From Pedobacter schmidteae (GTDB taxonomy: Bacteria; Bacteroidota; Bacteroidia; Sphingobacteriales; Sphingobacteriaceae): DNA of 64,000 nucleotides. Position 1 is the first letter of the stretch. Each line of letters begins with the position of its first letter. The position numbers and the translations under genes were made by a program. The DNA is taken from contig NZ_LS999839.1 in the NCBI RefSeq assembly GCF_900564155.1, positions 5,577,097-5,641,096 on the forward strand, given 5' to 3'. Of this stretch, positions 27,315 to 35,437 are shown piece after piece. The notes under the pieces were generated by a model, which worked only from the letters and a program-made list of their open reading frames with translations, did not search any database and was not told the origin of the DNA.

Positions 27315-28643
27315 TTAAAGGTCTTTTGCTTGGTTTTCAGAATCGTATAATTTGCCCACCATAGTAATCTGTCTGAACAGCAATAAGCTTACGATAACAG
27401 ATAACGAGATGTATACGGCGGTGAACAGGTAAAAGGAATAGGCTATGCCCGGCATAGGAGTTACCGCATCTGCGGTACGCATTACCCCCCTGATGATCCA
27501 GGGTTGCCGGCCAACTTCTGTTACCGTCCAACCAGCCTCCAAAGCAATGAAGCCCAGCGGCGTAGCCAGTACAAACAGTTTAAGCAGCCAGCGGCTGTCC
27601 AGCCATTCTTTCTTCTTCCACAAGGCTATAAAATATAACAAAGCCAGCAGTACCATGGCCATCCCTAATCCTACCATAATCTGAAAGGCATAATGGGTTA
27701 CGGCAACAGGTGGTTGCTCATCTTTTGGCACACTGTCCAAACCCTTCACTTCGCCATTAAAGTCGCCCGTAGCCATAAAGCTGAGCAAGCCCGGAATTTT
27801 AATGGCATAATCTACTTTTTTGCTGGCTGTATCTGGTATCCCACCAATAATAAGTGGAGCATTTCTTTCCGTATGAAAATGAGCTTCCATGGCCGCCAGC
27901 TTTTCAGGTTGCCGCTTTGCCACATCTTTGGCCGAAATATCGCCACTAATGGGCTGCAAACAAGCTGCAACCGTCCCAAATACAGCTGCAATTTTAAAAG
28001 CTTTGCTGTGAAACCTTACATTTTTACCTTTAAGAATCATTAAAGCGTGTACACCTGCAACAGCAAAACCGGTTGAAACAAATGCGGCCACACACATGTG
28101 TAGTGATTGCGAAAACCAGGCTTCATTAAACATAGCCTTAATGGGGTCTATGTTCAAATACTGACCATCAATATAGTCAAAACCCGCGGGACTATTCATC
28201 CAGGCGTTTGCGGCAACCACCAGAATTCCAGAAAGTAAGCCACTAATACCTACCACTACCCCGGTTGCCCAATGAAACCAGGGGTTAATTCGGTTCCAGC
28301 CGTACAGATAAAAGCCAAGCGCAATGGCTTCTATAAAAAATGCCGTCCCCTCCAAAGAAAACGGCATTCCAAATATTGGCCCGGCATGCTCCATAAATTT
28401 GGGCCAGAGCAAACCGAGTTCAAAAGACAATACCGTACCTGAAACTGCACCGGTAGCAAAAAAAATAGCCACTCCCTTACTCCATGCCTTGGTTACATCT
28501 CTATAAACCACCTTTTTGGTTTTGAGCCAGTAAAAGTGGGCCACCGACATAAAGAAGGGCATCACCATACCAATACAGGCAAAAACAATATGAAAGCCTA
28601 AAGAAAAGGCCATTTGGAGGCGGGCAGCTAAAAAATCGTCCAT
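27315..28643 (-). CDS. cydA: Cytochrome bd ubiquinol oxidase subunit I
   Basis: This is the haem-bearing subunit of the bd oxidase in the inner membrane. It has 442 residues. The N-terminal haem ligand region is RLQMAFSLGFHIVFACIGM, with H18. The second region (WFSQSLHMCVAAFVSTGF) and the GLGMAMVLL segment with the Met ligand are present. The Q-loop is short, as in the GRQPW...CIO-like class, in agreement with the total length. The canonical WTVTEVGRQPWIIRGVMRT block is intact. It is the first gene of cydAB; the 275 bp upstream are AT-rich with one 11-bp direct repeat. Confidence 0.97.
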   Translation of the reverse strand: MDDFLAARLQMAFSLGFHIVFACIGMVMPFFMSVAHFYWLKTKKVVYRDVTKAWSKGVAIFFATGAVSGTVLSFELGLLWPKFMEHAGPIFGMPFSLEGTAFFIEAIALGFYLYGWNRINPWFHWATGVVVGISGLLSGILVVAANAWMNSPAGFDYIDGQYLNIDPIKAMFNEAWFSQSLHMCVAAFVSTGFAVAGVHALMILKGKNVRFHSKAFKIAAVFGTVAACLQPISGDISAKDVAKRQPEKLAAMEAHFHTERNAPLIIGGIPDTASKKVDYAIKIPGLLSFMATGDFNGEVKGLDSVPKDEQPPVAVTHYAFQIMVGLGMAMVLLALLYFIALWKKKEWLDSRWLLKLFVLATPLGFIALEAGWTVTEVGRQPWIIRGVMRTADAVTPMPGIAYSFYLFTAVYISLSVIVSLLLFRQITMVGKLYDSENQAKDL

Positions 28644-28765
28644 ATGATAAACGTTATGTGCTTGAAAGAAATCGTGCCATAAAAGTACGGCTTATCTGCA
28701 TTGGAAGGAGCTTTTTTTTGAAAGTAAAACACATTTGCAGGTAAAAAAAAGGCATCACTAAAAGC

Positions 28766-28791
28766 AATCTTAAATCAATCTTAAATCAATC
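28766..28791. repeat. Short direct repeat upstream of cydA
   Basis: The unit AATCTTAAATC occurs twice head to tail, plus four more bases (period 11). It sits in the 275-bp divergent gap between cydA and the lipoprotein gene, about 120 bp from either start. It could be a regulator site, but nothing else supports that. Confidence 0.3.
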
Positions 28792-28918
28792 AAAAGATTA
28801 TTTAATTTCCAATACAATAAAACAAACAAATATTTAAAATAAATATTTTTATTTAATAATTAATAAAATCATATTTATCCATCCAAACCAGCCAATTCCT
28901 ACTTTAAATGATTTAAAT

Positions 28919-29704
28919 ATGAAATGTTCAAACTATGTTCTATTTGTAATGCTCTCATTATCCCTATTGTCCTGCAAAAAAGCCATCAAAACAAATCCAA
29001 TAGCAGCTCCTGTAATACCAACAGACCTGACTTCACTTTATATTCCGATAAAATTTGAAACTGATGGGCTTAGCCTAAGCCTAAGTTATAAAGAAAACAC
29101 AGCACAACTGACAGAATTAACCGATCAAAATGGCGATAAAGTAAAAATCAGCTATACCACAAGTCAACTTCCTTCCAAATTGGAGCATTACCGAAACGGG
29201 CAGTTATTTTACGTGGCCTACTTTGAGCAGCAGGATAAAAAAAACACCAACAAGGCCGTCTTGTTTGACTGTACCGCGCAACCTCTTATTTACACCCCAC
29301 GTGGAAATTACCTGTTGACTTACGACGAACAAAACATCAGTATCCTTAAATACTACAACAATTCTGGTAATCTGGTTTATGCCAATACCTGGTTGTATGC
29401 GTCAGGAAATTTATCGCAAATGAGCAGCACCAATCCCCCGGGAACTCCTTCTTTAACCACTTTTACTTTCGATCAGAAAAAAGGAATTAGCAGCCATATT
29501 CCATATACGCAGCTATTTGTCATTGAACTGGATTATTGGTTTCTTCGTTGTGCCAACAACAATATCGTAAGCCAGCAATCGACAAGCAATCAGGTAAACT
29601 ATAGCTACGAATACAATGATCAAGGCTATCCTTTAAAGGTAAAAATTAGCGATCAAAAGCGTAGCCAAACCATAAAAGTCACTTACCAACAATTAAAACC
29701 ATGA
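28919..29704 (+). CDS. Hypothetical lipoprotein
   Basis: This 261-residue lipoprotein (lipobox LLSC, C19, followed by KKAIKTNP) would be anchored in the membrane. I do not recognise the family. The sequence is rich in short beta-strand-like segments with Tyr/Asn (NQVNYSYEYNDQGYPLKVKI near the end), reminiscent of RHS/YD-like or DUF4595-like strands. It has two cysteines beyond the lipobox. It is transcribed alone, divergent from cydA, and its stop codon directly abuts that of the convergent aminopeptidase gene. Confidence 0.8.
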   Translation: MKCSNYVLFVMLSLSLLSCKKAIKTNPIAAPVIPTDLTSLYIPIKFETDGLSLSLSYKENTAQLTELTDQNGDKVKISYTTSQLPSKLEHYRNGQLFYVAYFEQQDKKNTNKAVLFDCTAQPLIYTPRGNYLLTYDEQNISILKYYNNSGNLVYANTWLYASGNLSQMSSTNPPGTPSLTTFTFDQKKGISSHIPYTQLFVIELDYWFLRCANNNIVSQQSTSNQVNYSYEYNDQGYPLKVKISDQKRSQTIKVTYQQLKP

Positions 29705-32269
29705 CTACTGCATCAGCTTCCTTGCTCTGAATAGGTTATCGGCTGCCTGCAATAACTTCGCTTTTAATTTGGGGTTATAGTTGGGGTTTGCTTTTAAAAA
29801 TCCGGTAACAACAGATGCTGCTTCAGCACTCTGATAATAACTTAAAATCGCCTGCAGCCAATTCTGAGGAAAGAAAATATCACCCGCAGTTTGAATTTCT
29901 TCCAGCAACTCCAAACTCTTTTTCAAATATTTTGCGGAGCTGGCCTGTCTTAAGGGGTGATGCAGGTAATAAAGCGCGGCTACCACATTGGCTTCTTTTG
30001 TCCTGTTGGTTTTCGACTCCAGGCTTTTAAAAAACTGATCTCTTTCTGCCCCATTTGAAGAAAGTGCTGGCATCATAAATTCAAACCTTTTCTTTCTATC
30101 TGCATTGCTGATGCGCAACAGTTGTGTTTTCAATAAATCAGCATCCTGATCGTTTCTTAAAGCCAGCGAAAATGCCAGTGAAGTATAATCATCCTCAGCC
30201 AGCTTTACCCCTTCCGGCGCCTGCTGTGATTTCCATATTTCATGCAGTTTCTCGGCAGCTTCCTTTGTCAGGAATATATCCTGATAAGTTTTAAACAATA
30301 ATTTTTTAACGTTATTGGTTGGCTGCTCCTGCATGGCATTCCAGATTTCTTTCTCCAGCGGTGCAGTCACAAGTTCCCGATCCGATGCCGACAGGAATGC
30401 CCAGTAAATGCTTCCGATGTAACTGGTCATCAGTTTAATGTTCAGTTCTTCTTTTTCTTTGTTCAGTCCCGCTACAAGAAGACTCAACAGTCTGGCAGGC
30501 TTTATCCCCCTACCATTCAACATATTTTCATACAATGAAATATAAGCAGAAGCCCTGTTTAAAGGTTTATCCATCTCGTACAGATGGCTAAACATAGCGG
30601 TGTCTACGGGCCACAAGCCATAGCCCTGTCCGGATGAATTAAACAATACAAATAAAGGAACCTCCATGCCTACCGCCTCTTTGACGTCTACCTGGGCAAC
30701 ATTTAAATTAACTGTAATTTCTTTGCTGTACCCCTTATAATATAAGGTCAACTCAAAAAGCTGTGGCCAGATCCTTGAACCTCCGTATTCGGCAGTTTGA
30801 TTGATGGTAAAACGGCTGATTTTATTGCCCTTATTTTCGATATTGTAATTCAGAACTGGCCGGCCCGGCTCATTTACCCATACTTTATTCCATTGCTGCA
30901 AATCGGCGACGGCATACTTATCCAGAATACCAATCAGATCGGGCCAGGAGGCATTGTCATTGGCAAATTTCCTGAGGTATTCCCTTACCCCCTGTTGAAA
31001 CTTTTCTTTACCCATCAAACGCTCCAGTTGGCGCATCATGATGGGTGCCTTGTGATATATGATATTACCATAAAGAGACCCTGCGTCCTTCAGGTTATCC
31101 AGATCCTGCCGGATCGGATTGGCTCCTGTAGTACGATCTACGCCATATGCAGCAGGAAAGTGGTCCACTAAAAACTTCAGGTCAAATACATCCTGCCCTA
31201 CACTGCCTTCGGCACTTTTATCGGCCATAAAATTGGCAAATACCTCTTTCATCCATACATCGGTAAACCAGTTCATGGTCACCAGATCGCCAAACCACAT
31301 GTGTGCCGTTTCATGGGCAATCAAATTATTTCTCGAATTTAACTGATCTTTTGTGGCGGTTCCATCTAAAAACAAAGCAGAAGCTTTGTACTGTATGGCA
31401 CCAACATGTTCCATACCTCCAAATTGAAAATCGGGGATCGCCGCAAAATCAAACTTCTGAAAAGGATAAGGAATTGCGGTCCAATCTTCAAAATATTTCA
31501 ATGCGTCAGCATGAAGTTTAAATATCTCGTTCATGCTGTACTTTATTTTTGCGGTGTCAGTTTCACGGTACAGGAAATCTGCTTTCCTGCTTCCAAGACT
31601 GGACAATTGCTGTTCAAATTTTCCGGCTACAAAAGAAAACAGATAAGTACTCAAAGTATCTGAGGTTACAAAACGATAAGTTTTTTTGCCATTTACCAAA
31701 GCGCTGTCTTTTAAAGGAGCGTTGGCAATAGCCTTCCAGTCGGCCGGAACCTTCAGGGTCAAATTATAGGTCGCTTTTAGATCGGGCTGATCAAAACAAG
31801 GAAAAACAGTTCTGGCCCTATCGGGTACAAACAAAGTATACAGATAATCGGCATTCCGGTTTAATGCAGCCTCGCCCGATTGAAATGCTATCTTTATCTG
31901 GTTACTTCCTTTTTTCAGGTATTTCGCAGCAATCAACAGGTGTTCGGAACGGTGCTCAACCGGAACTTCCTTTCCGTTGACGGTCAACTTCCACAGCTTC
32001 GATTTATCTTCTTTAAAATCCAACTGCAAGGTTTGATCATTTGCCTTCAAATTGAAGTTCAAGACCTCCGTTGCTATAATTTTCTCCAATTTTTGGGCAG
32101 GAATATCAAATTCAAGCACATAACGAACATCACTAATAACAGATTTTCGATATAATGCCAGTTGTTTTGACACACCGGTTTCTACCTGTTGCGCTGCAGC
32201 AACGATGGAAAGCGAACACCAGAATAAAAGCAAAATGCAACGTCTGAAAGTATTACGAAAGTCGACCAT
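29705..32269 (-). CDS. M1 family zinc aminopeptidase, exported
   Basis: This protein cleaves N-terminal residues from peptides in the periplasm or outside. It has 854 residues with a signal peptide (CILLLFWCSLSIVAAAQQ). The gluzincin site is complete: exopeptidase motif GGMEH at 284-288, zinc motif HETAH at 319-323 and the third ligand E342 in WMKEVFANF. The N-terminal beta-saddle and a C-terminal helical ERAP1-like domain (about 540-850) give the usual M1 length. It is transcribed alone. The TAG stop touches the stop of the convergent lipoprotein gene with no base between. Confidence 0.95.
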   Translation of the reverse strand: MVDFRNTFRRCILLLFWCSLSIVAAAQQVETGVSKQLALYRKSVISDVRYVLEFDIPAQKLEKIIATEVLNFNLKANDQTLQLDFKEDKSKLWKLTVNGKEVPVEHRSEHLLIAAKYLKKGSNQIKIAFQSGEAALNRNADYLYTLFVPDRARTVFPCFDQPDLKATYNLTLKVPADWKAIANAPLKDSALVNGKKTYRFVTSDTLSTYLFSFVAGKFEQQLSSLGSRKADFLYRETDTAKIKYSMNEIFKLHADALKYFEDWTAIPYPFQKFDFAAIPDFQFGGMEHVGAIQYKASALFLDGTATKDQLNSRNNLIAHETAHMWFGDLVTMNWFTDVWMKEVFANFMADKSAEGSVGQDVFDLKFLVDHFPAAYGVDRTTGANPIRQDLDNLKDAGSLYGNIIYHKAPIMMRQLERLMGKEKFQQGVREYLRKFANDNASWPDLIGILDKYAVADLQQWNKVWVNEPGRPVLNYNIENKGNKISRFTINQTAEYGGSRIWPQLFELTLYYKGYSKEITVNLNVAQVDVKEAVGMEVPLFVLFNSSGQGYGLWPVDTAMFSHLYEMDKPLNRASAYISLYENMLNGRGIKPARLLSLLVAGLNKEKEELNIKLMTSYIGSIYWAFLSASDRELVTAPLEKEIWNAMQEQPTNNVKKLLFKTYQDIFLTKEAAEKLHEIWKSQQAPEGVKLAEDDYTSLAFSLALRNDQDADLLKTQLLRISNADRKKRFEFMMPALSSNGAERDQFFKSLESKTNRTKEANVVAALYYLHHPLRQASSAKYLKKSLELLEEIQTAGDIFFPQNWLQAILSYYQSAEAASVVTGFLKANPNYNPKLKAKLLQAADNLFRARKLMQ

Positions 32270-32429
32270 GCTGCTAATTTAACCATGATTTTCTAATTTT
32301 TTCGTCAAGTTTCTTTTTATCAGATTTTTTAATGCTAAATACAGGATCATAAACGTAATTTAGTACCCGCGAACACAAATCAAAACTTATGCGCACTCGT
32401 CACCCGTTAAAAAAACAAAACTTATCATT

Positions 32430-33278
32430 ATGAAAACAACGTTAAAAACAATGCTATTGCTGGCACTAACGGTAGCATTTACCGCCGATCTTCAGGCGCA
32501 AGGCTTAAAAATGCCACAGGCAAGTACCAATCAAGTCATTACTCAAAACTTTGGATTGGGTAAAATTACCCTGAACTATTCGCGCCCAAATGTAAAAGGA
32601 CGTAAAATTTTTGGTGCGATGGAGCCTTACGGAACGGTATGGCGCACCGGTGCCAATTCTGCTACCATGATCAGTTTTACAGAACCCGTGAAAATTGAAG
32701 GTAAAGAATTACCTGCCGGAGACTACGGTTTGTTTACTATTCCAGGTAAAGACGAATGGACTGTAATCTTCAATAAAGGGGCTAAACAATGGGGAGCTTA
32801 TGAATACAAAGAAGCAGAAGATGTGTTAAGGGTTAAAGTTAAAGCCATCAAATTAAAAGATAAGGTAGAAACATTTACCATGCAGTTTGCAGATGTACTT
32901 GCTACCAGCGCTCAATTGCAGTTAGCCTGGGAAAATACCGCTGTAAATGTAAATTTAACTACTGAAGTAGACGCTCAGGTAATGGCCAGCATTGACGAAG
33001 CAATGAAAGGCGAGAAAAAACCGTACTTCGCGGCTGCACAATACTACTATTCAAATGGCAAAGATTTAAATAAAGCATTGGAGTGGGTTAATGCAGCTGA
33101 GGCAGCAGATGGTAAAGCACCATGGGTAAAATTATGGAAAGGCCGCATCCAGTTAAAAATGGGTGATAAAGCCGGCGCAGCTAAGACAGCAGCAGCAGGT
33201 TTGCAACTGGCAACTGAAATGAAAAACCAGGAGTATGTTCGTTTACACACCGAATTGCTAAGCGAAACAAAAAAATAA
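32430..33278 (+). CDS. DUF2911 family exported protein
   Basis: This 282-residue protein has a signal peptide (MKTTLKTMLLLALTVAFTADLQAQ). The DUF2911 domain at about 28-175 has the typical LNYSRPNVKGRKIFG, YGTVWRTGANSAT and ELPAGDYGLFTIPG segments, all hallmarks of this Bacteroidota family. The C-terminal 100 residues (YFAAAQYYYSNGKDLNKALEW) look like TPR helices. The function is not known. It is monocistronic with two successive terminator hairpins after it. Confidence 0.92.
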   Translation: MKTTLKTMLLLALTVAFTADLQAQGLKMPQASTNQVITQNFGLGKITLNYSRPNVKGRKIFGAMEPYGTVWRTGANSATMISFTEPVKIEGKELPAGDYGLFTIPGKDEWTVIFNKGAKQWGAYEYKEAEDVLRVKVKAIKLKDKVETFTMQFADVLATSAQLQLAWENTAVNVNLTTEVDAQVMASIDEAMKGEKKPYFAAAQYYYSNGKDLNKALEWVNAAEAADGKAPWVKLWKGRIQLKMGDKAGAAKTAAAGLQLATEMKNQEYVRLHTELLSETKK

Positions 33279-33338
33279 CATTTTCTGTTATTTTTAAAGA
33301 AAAAGCCGGATATTGTGAAAACAACATCCGGCTTTTTT
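33274..33338 (+). terminator. Tandem terminators after the DUF2911 gene
   Basis: The first hairpin (AATAACA at 33274-33280 with 33286-33292, then T tract) includes the stop codon. The second is a strong stem (AAAAGCCGGAT at 33301-33311 with the complement ending at 33332) followed by six T. The second arm set is symmetric enough to work in both directions. Confidence 0.85.
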
Positions 33339-33442
33339 GTAGAGGGATATGGCAACTTGTATTCGGGACGATGCCAGGCAAATCCGGGACTGATGATAAA
33401 ACAATATCACGACTCTACAGGTTGCACTGTGCTCTATATATT

Positions 33443-33492
33443 CCAGGTACATAATACGTACATCACAGGTACCTCATAGGTATATGACAGGA
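33443..33492. repeat. Degenerate 12-bp microrepeat
   Basis: Four loosely repeated units around GGTAC/GGTAT (CAGGTACATAA, TACGTACATCA, CAGGTACCTCAT, AGGTATATGACA) lie in the 296-bp gap after the DUF2911 terminator. There is no open frame or promoter here. It may be decayed sequence. Confidence 0.3.
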
Positions 33493-33574
33493 CTAAAAGA
33501 CCTATAAAGTACGTTTAATACACCTATTGCACACCATTTTTGATTAGACCCCGATAAAGGGACAACACCACATG

Positions 33575-35284
33575 TTAAATCTCTTTTAAAGCTTTAGGTT
33601 TTCCGACACCCATAATTTGTTGCAGAAACAGCGAGATGAGCACCACTAACAGGCAACCAATTACATTGAGCCATAAATAAGCGATCAGTTCAGATCGTCC
33701 CAATACCACGATGACCGCTTCAGTTAGTAAAGCTGCAAAAAACACCGCTCTGCCATTTACCTGTTTTACATAAAATGCCACCAGAAAAACGCCCAATATA
33801 GTGCCATAAATATAGGAGCCCAATATGTTCACGGCTTCCAGCAAATTACCAATTTTACTGGCATACAAAGCCATTACGATACATACTACACCCCAAAACA
33901 CAGTAGCCAGTCGCGATGCCTGAAGATACTCATGATCAGATGCGTCTTTTTTAATCAATCGTTTATAAATATCGATCACTGTAGTAGAAGCCAATGAATT
34001 TAATGCACTGGCAGTAGACCCCATGGAAGCCAGAAAAATAATGGCTATCAATAAACCAATCAATCCCTTTGGCAGATATTGCGTCACAAAGCTCAAAAAG
34101 ATATAGTTGTTGTCTTTTATATTAGCATGCTCATCGTTCTTCAGCATTAAGTCAGTAACTGCCTTTCTAATGCCTTTTTCTTTTTCGTCGGCTTGTTGCA
34201 GCGCTGTCCGCTGTTTATCAATAAGTACTTTATCATCGGCATCTAGTGCCGCGTTCATTTTGTTTACTTCGAGTTGCTTTTCGTCAAAAGCGCGGTTATA
34301 ATCCTGTTTAATTTTATCCAGTTCGGAGGCATACTTGCTATTTTCCAGCTTGCTCAGCTCAAAGCTGTTAAAAAAAACAGGCGGCCGGTTATATTGATAA
34401 AAGGCAAATACCAGCACCCCAATCAGCAGGATCAAAAATTGCATCGGTATTTTCACTAAGCCGTTCATCAACAGCCCTAAACGACTTTGGCTCACAGAAG
34501 CTCCTGACAAATATCTTCCTACCTGGCTTTGGTCGGTACCGAAATAAGACAATTGTAAAAAGAAACCACCAATTAAACCCGTCCAAACAGTATATTGATT
34601 GTTCAGGTCCAGTTTAAAATCAATGGCATTGGTGCGGCCCATTTTTCCGGCTATGCTGATGGCCCTGCCAAAGCCAATATCACCAGGAAGCAGGTGTACT
34701 ACCATAATACCCGCCGCAAACAATCCGCAAAATATAATGCTCATTTGCAGCATCTGAGTATAAGAAACAGCCTTGGTACCACCGTAAACTGTATAAAATA
34801 TAACCAGGCTACCAATAAACAAAGTGGTATAGGTGGTATTGATATTTAAGATAGTAGATAAGATAATAGAAGGGGCATAAATGGTGATCCCGGTTGAAAG
34901 TCCTCTTTGGATTAGAAAAAGGAAAGCTGTCAACGCCCTTGTTTTCAAGTCAAAACGCTGCTCCAGATATTCGTAGGCTGTATAAACCTTTAATCGATGG
35001 AATATAGGCACAAAGGTGATGCACAGCACAATCATAGCCAAAGGCAGACCAAAATAAAATTGCACAAAGCTCATCCCCGAAGAATAAGCCAGACCAGGGG
35101 CAGATAAAAAAGTAATGGCACTAGCCTGGGTAGCCATTACAGAAAGGCAAACGTGGTACCAGGGCAATGACTGGTTGCCTAACAAATATCCCTGAATATT
35201 CTGAGCACCTCTGCTTTTATAAACACCGTACACTACAATGACAACGAGTGTAATAATTAATACAGACCAATCAATAACACTCAT
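33575..35284 (-). CDS. Sodium:solute symporter family transporter with a coiled-coil insertion
   Basis: This is an inner-membrane SSS-family transporter expected to import a small solute with sodium. The start is the ATG at 35282-35284 (MSVIDWSVLIITLVVIVVYG), which overlaps the stop of the small gene upstream by four bases (ATGA), giving 569 residues. It has about 13 helices. The family segments GYLLGNQSLPWYHVCLSVMATQ and FLASMGSTASALNSLASTTV are present. Between helices, around residues 304-388, lies a charged segment of about 85 residues with heptad-like coiled-coil character, unusual for the family's core. It is cotranscribed after the PIG-L deacetylase. Confidence 0.93.
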   Translation of the reverse strand: MSVIDWSVLIITLVVIVVYGVYKSRGAQNIQGYLLGNQSLPWYHVCLSVMATQASAITFLSAPGLAYSSGMSFVQFYFGLPLAMIVLCITFVPIFHRLKVYTAYEYLEQRFDLKTRALTAFLFLIQRGLSTGITIYAPSIILSTILNINTTYTTLFIGSLVIFYTVYGGTKAVSYTQMLQMSIIFCGLFAAGIMVVHLLPGDIGFGRAISIAGKMGRTNAIDFKLDLNNQYTVWTGLIGGFFLQLSYFGTDQSQVGRYLSGASVSQSRLGLLMNGLVKIPMQFLILLIGVLVFAFYQYNRPPVFFNSFELSKLENSKYASELDKIKQDYNRAFDEKQLEVNKMNAALDADDKVLIDKQRTALQQADEKEKGIRKAVTDLMLKNDEHANIKDNNYIFLSFVTQYLPKGLIGLLIAIIFLASMGSTASALNSLASTTVIDIYKRLIKKDASDHEYLQASRLATVFWGVVCIVMALYASKIGNLLEAVNILGSYIYGTILGVFLVAFYVKQVNGRAVFFAALLTEAVIVVLGRSELIAYLWLNVIGCLLVVLISLFLQQIMGVGKPKALKEI

Positions 35285-35424
35285 TCGAAATATTTGGTAA
35301 AAGCGTAAAAAATTAAAATCAGAAATACCAGCCAACCAATAAGCAAGCGGTAAAACTGCTTCCAGCTTTTAACAAAGGGAGGCAAGTCTTGCTCTTTCTC
35401 GGTTATGGACTCTTTCTCTATCAT
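35281..35424 (-). CDS. 47-residue single-pass membrane protein, translationally coupled to the symporter
   Basis: This small gene begins with ATG at 35422-35424, 13 bp after the deacetylase stop, and ends with TGA at 35281-35283, overlapping the symporter ATG in an ATGA junction. The N-terminal 27 residues are charged (MIEKESITEKEQDLPPF, then a KSWKQFYR amphipathic stretch) and one membrane helix follows (LLIGWLVFLILIFYAF), ending KYFE. The coupling points to a subunit or stabiliser of the symporter, similar in concept to the small partner proteins of some SSS and bd-type complexes. It has no recognised family. Confidence 0.8.
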   Translation of the reverse strand: MIEKESITEKEQDLPPFVKSWKQFYRLLIGWLVFLILIFYAFTKYFE

Positions 35425-35437
35425 TATTAACTGCTGA

